A stretch of DNA of 64,000 nucleotides from Monodelphis domestica (Eukaryota > Chordata > Mammalia > Didelphimorphia > Didelphidae), in assembly GCF_027887165.1 (NCBI RefSeq), contig NC_077232.1, positions 9,854,559-9,918,558 of the forward strand, read 5' to 3'. This document shows, piece by piece, positions 26,480-37,805 of this stretch (position 1 is its first letter; every line of letters starts with the position of its first letter). The notes beneath the pieces were generated by a model. That model was given only the letters and a program-made list of their open reading frames with translations, had not been told where the DNA came from and ran no database searches. The position numbers and the translations under genes were made by a program.

Positions 26480-27490
26480 ATAGGCACTTAATTTGTGCGG
26501 GCGGCCAGACCACTGCCCGGCGGGGCGCGGACCCCTCCTCATTCCTTTTCTAGCTCACCTGCCCCGCAGACCCGGGAGACCTGGGGCTTTTCCAAGGGCG
26601 CCCACCTCCCAGGGTCCCCCCCCCCCCGCAGCACCCAGGCTTGATTGTGCAAGGCAGGGAAGAGGCGGCAAGGGAGCGTGGGGGAGGGGGGTCGCTCTCT
26701 CCCAGCAGTTCTCCCCCCTCCGCTCGTGTTTTCCCACGGCCCCACCCCAAGGCCCTGGCTCCACACCCGTTCCCACGCGTGAAGCCAAATCTCGGGCTCG
26801 GCTCCAGGTTACCACCTGAGGCTCCCTCCCCGAGCCCCGACCGAGCCCCTACCCCTACCCCCGTGGGGCTGCCCCCTCATCCAGCCGCCCCCGCCATTCC
26901 CCCAAGGCCTCCCCTCCCCCTCCTCACCCGCACAAGACGAGGCGCAGCTTTTGCCCCCTAGGCCTGGACAGGCCCCAGGGCTTCCCCCGCTGCCCGCAGC
27001 GGCCCCAGAGGCATCGGCCCCGGACGACGAGGACGAGACGGACGGGGACTGGGTGGCTGCCGATGGCTCCGCCATGGCCTCGCCAACGGGAGGCGGAAAG
27101 GGCAGAGGCGAGGCGAGGAGAATAAGGGCTGGAACTGCGAGAGGTGAACGGCAGCAGAGGCGGTGGCTCCGGCTCTGAGGGCGGACGACGAGCGACTGAG
27201 CCACTGACTGGCGGCCCGGTGGAGAGGGAGTGGGGGAGGGGCGTAGAGCTCGGTCGCGCGCCTGACGGGATACGCAGGCGCACTGCAGCCCCGGACCGGC
27301 GGGAGGAGGTGGGCGGCGGCCGCTCCAAGCCCGCAGCGGAGCCAGTGCGCAAGCGCAAGAGATCCTCCCGCCCGCGTGCCCGCGCGGCGCCGCAGCCCCC
27401 CTCCTCTCAGCGAGCGAGCGACTGAGGGGCAGGGGGCTGGGCCGGCCCTGAACCCCGCCCACAGCCCTGGCTCTAGGGAGCACGTGTCTC
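26480..27490 (-). promoter_or_regulatory. RTN3: RTN3 CpG-island promoter
   Basis: CG dinucleotides are dense here, in contrast to the CpG-poor introns, and the island covers RTN3 exon 1 and about 400 bases upstream. No TATA box is visible. Two NRF1-like palindromes lie upstream of the start: TGCGCAAGCGCA at 27346-27357 and ACGCAGGCGCAC at 27272-27283. A CACGTG E-box lies at about 27481-27486. This is the layout of a broadly expressed TATA-less promoter; the exact transcription start cannot be read from sequence. Confidence 0.75.
26928..27075 (-). CDS. RTN3: RTN3 exon 1, start codon and common N-terminus
   Basis: The exon encodes the 49-residue N-terminus shared by RTN3 isoforms, beginning [20 protein letters not shown] and ending KSCASSCA, close to human [17 protein letters not shown]...KSCSSSCA. 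It is a low-complexity Ser/Ala/Gly segment facing the cytosol. The start GAGGCCATGGCG has a strong initiation context (G at -3 and +4). It ends in phase 1 at GCGG|GTGAGG, a canonical donor. The frame stays open far beyond both ends because the region is a CpG island with few stop codons; those extensions are not taken as coding. Reticulon 3 is an ER tubule-shaping protein whose two long hydrophobic hairpins (reticulon homology domain) are encoded further left, outside this window. Confidence 0.95.
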
Positions 27491-28659
27491 CTGGTGCGGG
27501 GCTGCGGGAGTGTCCCTTCGCATGCACTTGTTGGCGGCTTTTGGGGAGCGGGCCCTGGCGGGTCTCCCCTGCCCTGGAATTGGGGGAGGGGCGGCGCGGT
27601 TCCAGGCTGCTCTTGGCTCTTGGTGCTACCCCGGCAGCCCCTGGCACCGACCCCTCCCCCCAACCTCCCCAAGGCGTTCCTACCCTCCTTTGGGTCGGGC
27701 TGGAAAAGCGGGGAAAGGCTAAATCACAGTTCTGCTCTCCGGGATCAGAAAGTCCGCCGGGAGCTCTCGGACTAGAGATTACGGAGGGGAATTAAGTGGG
27801 AGGGATGAAGGTGGGCAGATCTAAAGGCACAACCCTGGGCCTTCTCTGCGTCTCAGGGTCAGCCAGCCCAACCCCCTGGTTCTGCGATTTCTGGGGAATC
27901 AGGAGAAGGGCCTGGACGGGATGCTCCGGAGCAGTAGTAAGGCAGCCAATACTGGAGGCAAATGGACAGAGGGGTCACCCCCCCCAGGCCTTCAAGCGCA
28001 GTCTTTGACCTCTTGTCGGGGTTTGAGGTACAGGCAGACCGCGGAGGGGGCTCCGAGGTCTTGTGAGTCTCTCCTCTGTCAAACCCTGCCTTTAGGGCCT
28101 GCCCTTCTGCTCAGGGACTCATCGTGCTGCCTCCTGGCCTGGGATCAGTTCTCAAACGGTGGCGTTCAGAGGATCACAAAGGCTCAGTTCCCTTTAAAAA
28201 CCCTGGGATGGAATTCCTTTCTGCAGAGCCTGATCGATAAGCAGCCTGCAGCCACCGCAGTAGCCATAGAAACGCCTTCCGGAGAAGATGCTCCCTCTGG
28301 GAGGAGGGCAGCCAGCAGAGGGAAAGAGAGATTAGACCATGGAAGGAGCCTTCCCCCAGGCGCCCTTGCGGGCAGCCTCGGAGGTCAGAGAAAAGCCCCA
28401 CCAGAGAAGGCGGTGGTGGCTGCCGCAAAGTCCAGAACAAAAGGCAGCGTGCCTGGGTTGGGCCTGCTGCAGTCACCAGCCACGGAGACAGCTACAGCCC
28501 TTCTGGCGGGGCCTCCCTGGTCATTGTGCACAAGGCCTGATAGCATCCTCCCGATAAATGCGGAACTTTGGCAGCCTGACACAGGATCGAGGGAGAGACA
28601 GGCCTCGTAGTCAGACAATGAGCAGCAGCCTTCCAGGCCCCTCACCACGCCTGGGCAGG

Positions 28660-28835
28660 CAGAGCACTGGACCTGGAATCAACAAGGCCTCTGTCCACAC
28701 CAACTAGCCTGGCCCCCATGGACAAGTCACGTGCCTTTCTGAGCCTTCATTTTCCCCATCTGCGAAATGGAACGAATGTACACTTTCTCCTAGCATTTTT
28801 TTGAGAGGGTCAAATGGACTTTGCAAACCTTAAAG
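28660..28835 (+). mobile_element. MIR element
   Basis: ATGGACAAGTCACGTGCC, TCATTTTCCCCATCTGCGAA and CAAATGGACTTTGCAAACC follow the MIR order. Confidence 0.65.
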
Positions 28836-28849
28836 AAGGATAGATGGGA

Positions 28850-29000
28850 AGGGCAGCTAGATGGCACAGTGGAAAGAGTGCCAGGCTTGGAGTTCAGACT
28901 CTGGGCAAGTCATTTAACCTCAATTATCTGGCCCTTACCCTTCTGTCTTAAGAGTTGCTACAAAGACAGACAGTAAGGGTTTAAACAGGAAAAAAAAAGA
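28850..29000 (+). mobile_element. Marsupial SINE with internal deletion
   Basis: GGGCAGCTAGATGGCACAGTG head; the central part is short; A-rich end. Confidence 0.8.
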
Positions 29001-29184
29001 GCTATAGATAGGTCTGTTATTGCTGCTGTTTTTATTCTGGAATCCCCTAGTATAGCAAGTCCAAGTGGCAGAGAAATTAGCTTTTTAAATGTATTTTTGT
29101 TTCTTGAAATATTTCCCATTTGCATTTTTAATATTTATTTTTTAACTTGTGAATTCTAAATTCTCTCCTTCCTGATGTGGGCTT

Positions 29185-29590
29185 TAAAATTAGTAATCAA
29201 TAGCTATTATATTTTATAAAGGTTTATTAATAATGACTAAAGCAAAAGAACTGCCTGACTTCAGCCAGGTGGAAGGTTCAAAAGAGGACTAGGTAGGGGT
29301 TACAGCCACTAAATACCATCATGCAAAAAAAAAAAAGTGGGGACCCAGGAAATGGAATCTTGGGAAACTAAGGGACTCCTGGGGGATGAAGTCCAAAGGC
29401 TCAAAATCTCCATTTATACATATTCTCCCTGTGATCCTATTGGGAAACCAGTTTCCCCAAAAGGATCGTGGAAACATACTCAACTTAAAAATTGCAATAA
29501 TTTGTGGATAAAAGGAAAAGAGAACAAAACCAATGATTACCAGGTTGACAAAAAGCCGACTGATTTTCCCCCACCCCTTGACAAGGCAAG
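29185..29590 (-). mobile_element. LTR fragment related to the ATL3 intron 4 element
   Basis: The order of short matches follows the intron 4 LTR and its adjoining interior: TTATTAATAATGACTA, GGACTCCTGGGGGATGAAGT, then GATCCTATTGGGAAACCAGT, then GAACAAAACCAATGATTACC and TGACAAAAAGCC. It is an incomplete, older-looking fossil copy; a second LTR is not seen. Confidence 0.65.
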
Positions 29591-29689
29591 CAGTAGGCTA
29601 TGAATTAGACAGATGAAGTCATGCAGAACATTTCCATATTAACCATGTTGCAAAAGAAAACACCCAGAAAAAAATCTCAAGAAAAATAA

Positions 29690-31200
29690 AGTGAGCATAT
29701 GCCTTAATCTGTATTCAGCGTTCATCAGTTCTCTCTCTTCATCACAGGTCCTTTGGATCATTGTCTTGATTAGAGTTGCTAAGTCTTTCAGCATCGACCA
29801 TCATTACTGTTCCTTTATACAGTTTGGGTTTTTTTTTGCTAACTTCACTTTGCATCAGTTCATAGAAGACTACCCAGGCTTTCCTGAAACCATCCATTAC
29901 CATTTCTCATACCACAAATGTATGTAATCCCAATCATACACCGGAATGTATTCAGCCATTCCCCAGTCAATGGGCATCCCTTCAGTTTCCAGTTCTTTGA
30001 CATCAAAAAAGAACTGCTGTAAGCATTATTTGTACATATAGACCCTTTTCCTTTCCCTTTGAACTCCTTGGGATGCAGACCGAGTAGCTGGATCAAAGGG
30101 TATGCCCAGTTTAATAGCCCTCATTGGCCTCCAGAAATCTCGACCACCAGTGCATTAGGGTCCCAATTTTTCCACATCCTCTCCAACATTTGTCATGTTC
30201 CTTTTCTGTCATGTTAACCAATCTGATAAGTGTGAGTAATACCTCAAAAGTTATTTTGATTTGCATTTCTCTAAGCAGTGATTTAAAGCATTTTTATATG
30301 ATTTAATAGCTTTGATTTCTATTCTGAAACTGCCCATTCATATCCTCTGACTATCAATTATTCTTACAAATTTGACTGTTTCCTATATATTTGACAAATG
30401 AGGTCTTTACCAGAGAAATGTCCCCCCCAACCCCCCTTTCTGCTTTCTAATTTTGGCTACATTCGTTTTGTATGTGTAAAGACTTTTCAATAAAATCATC
30501 CATTTTGCTTCCTGTGATCCTTTCTGTCTTTTCTTTAGTCATAAATTCCTGCCTTATTCGTAGATATTTGACAGTTAAATCTTTCCATGCTCCCCTAATT
30601 TACTTAGGAAATCACCCTTTATGTCTAAATCTTTTATCCATTTTGACCTTATTTTGACATGTGCCTAATTTTAGCCAAACTGCTTTCCAATTTTCCCAGC
30701 AGTTTTTGTCAAATGATGAGTTCTTGCCCCCAAAGCTAGGATCTTTGGGTTTATCAAACCCTAGATTACTTTGGCCATTTGCTAATGTGTTAATGGTGCA
30801 CCTAATCAATACCCCCGATCCACCCCTCTGTTTCGTAGCTAGTACCAAGTTGTTTTCATTGTTACTGCTTTGTAATAGGCTTTAAAGTCTGATCCTGTTA
30901 AGTGGCAAGAAGCTAACTTTTTTTTTTAACCCTTCTCTTTCATCTTAGCAATATTGTCAATGGGTTCCAAGGCAGAAGAGCTGTAAACCCAGGCAATGGG
31001 GGTTAAGTGACTTGCCTAGGGTCACCCAGCTAGGGAAGTGTCTGAGGTCACATTAAAACCCTGGACCTCCTGTCTCTAGGTCAGGCTTGTAATGTACTGA
31101 GCCACCTAGCTGCCCCCAAGAAGCTAACTTTTGAAATCTAGTATCTATGATCTTTGTAGACTATCAGGGAATTTCCCTTTTCCCCCCCATTTAATTAGTA
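29690..31200 (-). mobile_element. L1 ORF2 C-terminal fragment, split by a SINE
   Basis: The plus strand shows the antisense L1 landmarks TTTTGATTTGCATTTCTCTA, TTTTATCCATTTTGACCTTA and CAATTTTCCCAGCAG. In minus sense the peptide IQLLGLHPKEFKGKG...KNWKLKGCPLTGEWLN matches the L1 ORF2 C-terminal pattern. A marsupial SINE (30921-31117) interrupts it. Left boundary approximate. Confidence 0.75.
30921..31117 (-). mobile_element. Marsupial tRNA-derived SINE with target duplication
   Basis: A full-length minus copy (tail T-run at the left, head GCTGCCCCC at the right) with a 14-bp duplication AAGAAGCTAACTTT (30907-30920, 31118-31131), inserted into the L1. Confidence 0.9.
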
Positions 31201-31615
31201 TTTATTAAAGCCTACTTAGTATTTATGACTATTTATTAAAGCTTCTCATGTGTAATAAAGGGCTGTCCTAGAGGCTCTGAGGGCTAAGAATGTCGAATGT
31301 CTTCACTGTTCTTAAAGCCACAAAACAATGAAAGGAGTGGATTAGGGGAGTTTTTCTCCTCCTGGCTCCTCCCACCCCCCAAAAAGAAAATATACACATG
31401 AATTTTTAAAAAATAACATTTTATTTTGTGCTTCAATTAGATTAAAAAAACATTTTTAATCTTTAGGTTTTTAAAGTTTGAGCCAAATTAAAGTTTGAAC
31501 CATATTCTTAAGTTCCCTGCCTTCCTCTCTCCCTTCCTCTACTCTCTGAGAAGGAAGCAAATAAACACATGAATTTCATTAACATTTCTTTTTCCCTATG
31601 GAAAAGATTCGGACA

Positions 31616-31775
31616 GGGGCAGCAGAGGTCCTGGGTTCAAATGTGACCTCAGATACTTCTAGCTGTGTGGCCCTTGGCAAGTTGCTTAATATTACCTAGC
31701 TCTTACAGCTCTTCTGTCTTGGAAACCATCTACAATATTGATTCTAAGATTTAAAGGTTTAAAAAGAAGAATGAA
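31616..31775 (+). mobile_element. Marsupial SINE, diverged
   Basis: GGGGCAGCAGAGGTCCTGGG then TTCTAGCTGTGTGGCCCTTG. Confidence 0.75.
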
Positions 31776-31794
31776 AAAGAGAAAGAAAATGCTT

Positions 31795-32100
31795 AGTTCA
31801 GTCATATAAAAATGGATGTTCCCCACATTGAGAGAAAGAACTATGGGAGTAGAAATGCAAAAGAAGAACGTATGATGTCACGTATCACATGTCTATATGG
31901 GGATGTGATTTGGGGTTTAGGCTTGAAAAGATGGCTCTATAGCAAAAAGGAATAATATGGAAATAGGTATCAAGGGATAGTACTTGTGCAACCCAGCCCT
32001 GGGAGAGGGGAGGGAAAGGAGATGAGAATCCTGGACACATTTTTTTAAACAAAATAAATTTTTAATTTTTTAAAAAACAAAATATTTTAAAAACGAAATA
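31795..32100 (+). mobile_element. Opossum-type L1 3' UTR end
   Basis: Landmarks are GGAGTAGAAATGCAAAAGAA, AATAATATGGAAATAGGT, a GGGAGAGGGGAGGGAAAGGA stretch and an A-rich end, as in marsupial L1 tails. Confidence 0.65.
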
Positions 32101-33269
32101 AATAAATAAATAGTGGATGTTCCAAAAGGCATTTATTTACACTTTGGAGGCGAGCGCTGGCAGGACGGAGGGGTCTTCCATGGTGCGAAGGTTTCTGAGT
32201 CCTGGTGGAGAAGACTGGAAAATTAGGAAGGGAGTCACCACAGGAATGCTCAGAGGACACAGGCAACTCTAGGCTGGTCTCCAAGGATCAGATGATTGGT
32301 TGGCCCCAACTTTGGGAGTCAAATCAAGCCAACCAGCATTTACTAAGTCCTTACTCTGGGCGGGAGACCCTGGGCTAAGTACAAGAGGACAAACACAGGC
32401 AATAGCTCCATGCCCCTCTCCTGGCCTAGGGGCCGGCGGAGACCACCCACTGGACCACATCAGACTCAAACGCAATGTTCTTCAGAAGCATCCAGGACCC
32501 TGGAACCCGCCCAATTCTCCAGAAGGGCCCCGGCACCTGTTTGTGGAGACGGTCAGGAGAGGCTGACTAACGCCGACTACTAGACTATCTCGAGATATTC
32601 TGAGGGATGTAGAACAAGGCAAAGGGAGAAACTGACCTTGTGGGGTCCTCCCCGAAGACCAGCCTCCGCCTGCGGCCTCTCCAGTTTCTGGTCATGACCA
32701 AATGGCGATGGAGATGGAGTGGGGCGACGGGCAGAAAATGTGCTCGATCTGGGGTCTAAGGTCCTGGGTTTGAATCCTGCGCTGCCAGGACCCTAGTCAG
32801 GCCTCCATAAGATGCTTTCAGAGAGACCTGGGAGAGGCGCCCGTCTCAAGCCCTCACTGCACACAGAGGGGACCGCAGACAGATGTTTGTCCAAAGTCAC
32901 AAAGGCACGAGGGAGCAAAGCTGTGGAACGGAATTTCCGAGGCAGCAGGCCCTCTGACTCCTGATCCCACGTTCTCGTAGCTTCACCAATGGTTTGTACT
33001 GACCCGGACCTTTTTGGTCAAAATATCGTCTATTCCCAGCTCCTTTGATTTCTATTTAGGGGTCCCAGATCGGGCAAACTAGCTCATTTGAGGCTCAGAA
33101 CAAGTCTTTGGGAGGGTCTGCCTCCTGCTTTGTCTCTCCTCATCTTTGCCTTTGTGAGCTCAGGTTTCCTTCAAAGCAAAGCATCTGGGTACCGATGCAG
33201 CCCCCCAAAGCATCTTTTGTGTGCACACGCAGGCAGACGTGTGTATACCGCACCTACATGTCTATAGAC

Positions 33270-33390
33270 ATGTCATCCTCCCCAAAGAATAGAAGTTCCT
33301 CGAAGGCAGGGACTGTCCTCCTTTTTTTTCCTATCTCATCCCATAGCACAATGGCTGGCACATAGTAGGAACTTAATAAATGTTTGCTGG
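33270..33390 (+). mobile_element. L2 3' tail
   Basis: TTCCTCGAAGGCAGGGACTG followed by GGCTGGCACATAGTAGGAAC and TTAATAAATGTTTGCTGG is the L2 3' end pattern. Confidence 0.65.
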
Positions 33391-34539
33391 TCCAGCGATT
33401 AGGCGGTTTACAGGACTTGTGCTAAGATTTATTCAAGATACACTCATGCGACCTATCCACAAGTACCTCCTTTGGCTGCTCCAAAAAAAGCTTCTAGAAA
33501 TATTCACGTATAATAGGATGCTTTTCCTCTTTAATTTTTAAAGAGTTTTTCTAATAAAGGCCTCACTTCTCAAATACATGGAGAAATGAGCCCCATGGAG
33601 ATCTTCTTGTGGTATCAAATAGAGGTCTAGCCAGGGATGCCCAGCTTAGTAACTTTGGAGACTTGGGTTCAAATTGCCATCCACAGTCTGGTTCGCAGCT
33701 CCATGAATTGGAGGCACACTAGGCTATGCTCACCCAGGCTCCGCTGTTGTAAAGGTATAGAGGTGGTAAATGAGCTTTTGTGTGTGTTTGGGTGCGGGGG
33801 GAGTATTTGGGGGAGGTCCCATCCAGCTTTCAGCCTTGTCCGCTACTAAAACATCTACTCCCATTTGGCTGCCTGCTGGAGAATTTCCCATGGTTCCTTT
33901 CACCTCTACATCCACCCCATACAATTTTACTTCTCCTCTGGGCCACGCGCCACGCTCAGCACGCACTAGGCCAGCCCGTGTAAAAGGGCAGGGCCTGCAA
34001 ATATTCACCCGCCTGGGAGTGAAGACGCTCATCGCGTCCTTCTCCAGTTCTTTGCCTTTTCTAGAGAGGAGTGCTGCGGCGCAGGACGCCGGGCGAGTGC
34101 TGGGGATTAGGCTATGAGTCCACGGTCTCCGGGCTGTTGCTACACACCGATCTGGACCAGGGCCACGGCACAGACTTCTACCTGGACTGTGGCCCCGACT
34201 TTCCGGTTTTCAGAGGAGTGGCAAGTGTGGAAAACTCTTTTTTCGGGCAGGGCAGTAGAATGGACTCTGGAACCTGGGCGTCCTGGGGCCTGGTTCAGGT
34301 CTTGATTCTGGAGGGCCTCGGTTTCCTTATCTGTAAAATAAAGACGTGGGGGGTTGGGCTAAGTGATGGCTCCCCAAAGGCCCCCTAAAGTAAAACGAGC
34401 CACAACAAAGCGCCTTTTGAGTCTGTGAAGGGTTCACTGAGTAAAGGAGATGCTAAGGAAGCGGCTGTTCTGCACTGGGGGACACTCAGGGGCCACATGC
34501 TCTGCAGGGTCTTCTTAGGCCAGGGAGGCAGGGAAAGAA

Positions 34540-34810
34540 GAGGATAAACATTTCTGTATTGTGCCTATTATATACCCAGCGCTGAGCTAAGGGTTTGTTT
34601 TTTTACTAAATTCTCTCTTGTGTAAATCCTTAGAGCATCCCTGAGGAGGTGCTATGATGGTCCCCATTTTACAGTTGAGGAAACTGAGGCTGGGAGTTTT
34701 AGTGATTTGCCCGTAGTCACAAGATAGGAAGTGTGGGAGGCCAGATTTTGACTCAGATTTGGTCACCCCCGTCCCTTGCTAGTGTGGCATTCACCCCTAA
34801 GCCCTGACAG
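34540..34810 (-). mobile_element. MIR/CORE-SINE
   Basis: CCCATTTTACAGTTGAGGAA, ACTGAGGCTGGGAG and GATTTGCCCGTAGTCACAAG follow the MIR order. Confidence 0.7.
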
Positions 34811-35307
34811 GTGACTTTTCAGCATTGCCACATTCTCCCCCGACACCCAATTCTGCCACCCCCGCCCCAAAGCCTTGAGCTTGGCAGGTGAGGTTGGTTA
34901 GCAAAGCTGGGCCTCCTCCAGCAGACCCACAGATCATGACCAGACGCAGTCTGGGAGCCTTTCCGGTTTGGTGGGACGTGCCAGAGCTCGAGTTCTGCTG
35001 GCAGTGCCAATGAGATGCCAGGGTCACCCACGAGCCATGGTGAGTCATGAGGGGAGGCCTTCACCAGAGGAGAGGTTAATATGGCAGGAAAGGACTGCTG
35101 GGCTCTGGAACACACCTTCTTTGGGGTGGAGGCAGGAGAGTGGGCAGGAAGGGAAGAGAGGGAGCTGGGTCAAAGGAATGTTTACTTGCACCCCCTCCCT
35201 CCTCCACCCATGGCTGGGCACATTCCAGCTGCTCATCCAGGGGCCTCTCGAGGCCCTGTTTGCGGATTGTATGGCCACCACCACCATTATGGCCTGGGTG
35301 CTGCTCT

Positions 35308-35420
35308 GTGTGTGTGTGTGTCTGTCCATCCGTCTGTCTGTCCGTCCATCCGTCTGTCTGTCCGTCCATCCGTCTGTCTGTCCGTCCATCCGTCTGTCTG
35401 TCCGTCCATCCATCTGTCTC
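35308..35420. repeat. 20-bp minisatellite
   Basis: About five tandem copies of GTCCATCCGTCTGTCTGTCC, preceded by a short (TG)n run. The unit is itself built of 4-base TCTG/TCCG/TCCA words. Confidence 0.92.
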
Positions 35421-35671
35421 GGGGGTTCAGGCCCATTTCAGAATAGCCAAGCAGAGGGGAGTATCAGTGGAAGGGCAGGCTGGTGAGCCTTCTGGGTCCA
35501 TATCCAGATATCTCTGCTGGTTGCCAACCTCTGAACCCTCTTGGCCCTGCCATTCATGAGACTTTGGACAAGTTTCCTCTCTCTCTGCTCTCGGTGGCCT
35601 CACCTTGGCCCCATATTCTCTTCAATATGGATGCACTGTCTCTGGGACAGGAGCGAGACAGAAGAGCACCA

Positions 35672-35772
35672 AAGGTTAGGCAATTGGGGTTAAGTGACTT
35701 GCCCAGGCTTACACGGCTAGGGAATGTCAAATTGGAACCCAGGACCTCCTGACCCCAGGCCTGGCTCTTCCC
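35672..35772 (-). mobile_element. Marsupial SINE fragment
   Basis: TTAGGCAATTGGGGTTAAGT and GGAACCCAGGACCTCCTGAC are the SINE middle part. Confidence 0.75.
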
Positions 35773-35904
35773 TTTGATCCTGATGTCCTCAGGACCTCGG
35801 ATGGCACTTGGCATAGAGTAGGTGCTTAGGCAAAAACTTGCAGATAGACTGATTCATGGTCAGCAGGAGCCGTCGCTTTGGCCCTAGACACCACCAATGA
35901 GGAG

Positions 35905-36062
35905 CCTCAGGGCTGGAGCTGAGAGTGAGCTGGGTTCAAATTCACCCTTGGATCCTTTCTTGCTGAACCTCTCTGTGTCTCAAAGTCCTCATCTGTAAAA
36001 TGAGAATGATAATATCTGCCACATCTCCCTCAAGCAGCAATTTGAGGATCAAATGAGATCAT
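35905..36062 (+). mobile_element. MIR element
   Basis: TGGGTTCAAATTCACCC, CTCATCTGTAAAATGAGAAT and GATCAAATGAGATCATGTGT. Confidence 0.65.
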
Positions 36063-36080
36063 GTGTATACACTTTTGTGG

Positions 36081-36231
36081 CTGTTCAGTTGTTTCGATGA
36101 CTCCATTTGGGATTTTCTTGGCAAAGGTCCTGGGGTGACTTGCCACTTCCTTCTCCTGCTCCTTTTACAGATGAGGAAACTGAGGCAAACAGGATGACGT
36201 GACTTGCCCAGGGCCACCAGTAGGTGCTCAG
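36081..36231 (-). mobile_element. CORE-SINE, truncated
   Basis: CCATTTGGGATTTTCTTGGC, TTTTACAGATGAGGAAACTG and TGACTTGCCCAGGG; the same family as 38836-39084. Confidence 0.7.
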
Positions 36232-36954
36232 TGCCCTGGGTTGGAAGCAGTGCTCTGCCTAAGGCTCTAGGGTTCAAGGTTTGTCTGAGGGGAGGCAGGG
36301 AGGTGGAAGACGGCAGTGGCCTGACTTACCTGCCTGGCAGCCCCCCTTGCCTTCTGGTTCTCTTTCAGGGGCTAACCTGTTGTTTCAGGTGGGCTGGCAT
36401 GCCTGCCCTGTGGGTGATGTAGGCTAACGCCGATTGGCTATCTGTCTACAGCTCACTGGGCAGCACTGAGTGGAAGTGACTTGCCCACCGTCTCATAGCT
36501 AGTATGTATCTGAGCAAAGCCTTCCAGACTCCAAGACTCAGCCTCCACCCTAAAAGCTGGAGTCCTTGCCCTCAAGGGCCTGCCTTCTAGATTCTGGGAC
36601 AAGGCAGCCCTGGGAGTGACAGCCTCCCCAGGACTCCTGGCAATGCCTGGGGCATGGCTCCAAGTCCCACCAGTCCTCTGGAGGGACCAGGAAGGCTGAA
36701 GGGACCTCAACAAAACTGCTACTGGAAAGCCAGAAGATGCTGGAGTTGGACGTTCCCCTGGGCTATGGCTCCCAGCTGGTCCTACAAAGAAGAAGCTCCC
36801 CTTCTCTTAGGGATGGAGTTAATGCCTCATCCTTTACTCTGCCCCCAGTCTTGCAGGGCATAGAAATCCCAACATGCACAGCATTCCCAGGGCCTTGGGT
36901 CCGAACCATCGGTTTCTGGATCCTCTGCCAGGGAGACACGCAAATAGGCTGGAT

Positions 36955-37135
36955 GGCAAAGTGCAAAAAGCATTGGGTTCAGGGTCAGGAGGAATCTGGC
37001 ACTTGCTGGAAGTGTGACAATGGCCGAGTCATTCAATGTCTCTGAACTTTTGTGTTCTCCATCAAACAGGACTAAGAATGCCTGTATCCCCTACATGAAA
37101 GGATTGCTGGCAAGATTAAATGAGATCATGTGATG
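36955..37135 (+). mobile_element. MIR element
   Basis: GCATTGGGTTCAGGGTCAGG and AAGATTAAATGAGATCATGT mark the two ends. Confidence 0.6.
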
Positions 37136-37147
37136 AAGGAATTACAC

Positions 37148-37340
37148 GGGGCAGTTAGGCAGCTCAGTGGATGGAGTTCTAGGCCTGAAGACAGGAGATC
37201 TTGGGTGCAAATCTGGTCTCAAAAACTTCCTAGCTATGTGACCTTGGGCAAGTCACTTAACCCCCATTTCTTAGTCTGTACCACTCTGTTTTTTCACAGT
37301 ATTGATTCTAAGACAGAAGGTAAGGGTTAAAAAAAAAATA
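37148..37340 (+). mobile_element. Marsupial tRNA-derived SINE
   Basis: GGGGCAGTTAGGCAGCTCAG head, full body and A-tail. Confidence 0.9.
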
Positions 37341-37689
37341 GCATTTGACAATTTATAAAGTGTTTTTCTTCCTGATGATCCCTTGAAGCAGGGAATTTGG
37401 CTCTGGTTAGAAGGGAATTTTGTATACAGGAAAGGTCCTGATGGAGATCCCACAGGTGCCCAGTGGCAGTGCTAACACTCAAACCCAGGTCTCCTGACTC
37501 CACTAAAGCCCCAGTTATCTTCCAGAGAGGCCACTTGTACCTGGGGCAACCGGACCAAATCATTGAGGAACAAGTATTTATTGAGCAATTATTGTATACA
37601 GAACACCTTGCAAAATCCTGCCTGCAATCCAAAGTTTGGATAAGAAAGGAACAGGCCTTGTGCTCTAAGCTGATGAACTTAGAAAAGAT

Positions 37690-37805
37690 TGGGCAGCTTG
37701 GCGCAGCCCCTTGGAGTCAGAGCTCCAAGCCCCCTTGGGTGGCTGTGTTCTGGGGCAGGTTATTCAATCTCTCTGGGTCTCACTTTCTCCTTATGTGAAA
37801 GGAAA
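37690..37805 (+). mobile_element. MIR element, diverged
   Basis: CTCTCTGGGTCTCACTTTCTCC after a leading GGAGTCAGAGCTCC. Confidence 0.5.

Larger units (their letters stand above)
15120..26927 (-). other. RTN3: RTN3 intron 1
   Basis: The intron begins GTGAGG at 26927 and ends TTTTCTTTCAG at 15120. It holds SINEs, MIR-type elements, a 29-base G run (21078-21106) and single-copy DNA. A 3' end-like stretch at 24480-24720 ending in an ATTAATAAAA sequence may be a LINE tail that I could not name. I recognise no alternative first exon. Confidence 0.8.

Noticed and set aside
26809-27672. Long overlapping open frames of 140-290 codons on both strands
   Set aside because: They are by-products of the CpG island, which has few stop codons. 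Only the part from 27075 to 26928 on the minus strand is supported as RTN3 exon 1.
35045-35413. Repetitive TDRQTDG-type protein and a CRISPR-like repeat array
   Set aside because: It is a 20-base minisatellite without spacers, so neither a gene nor a CRISPR array.
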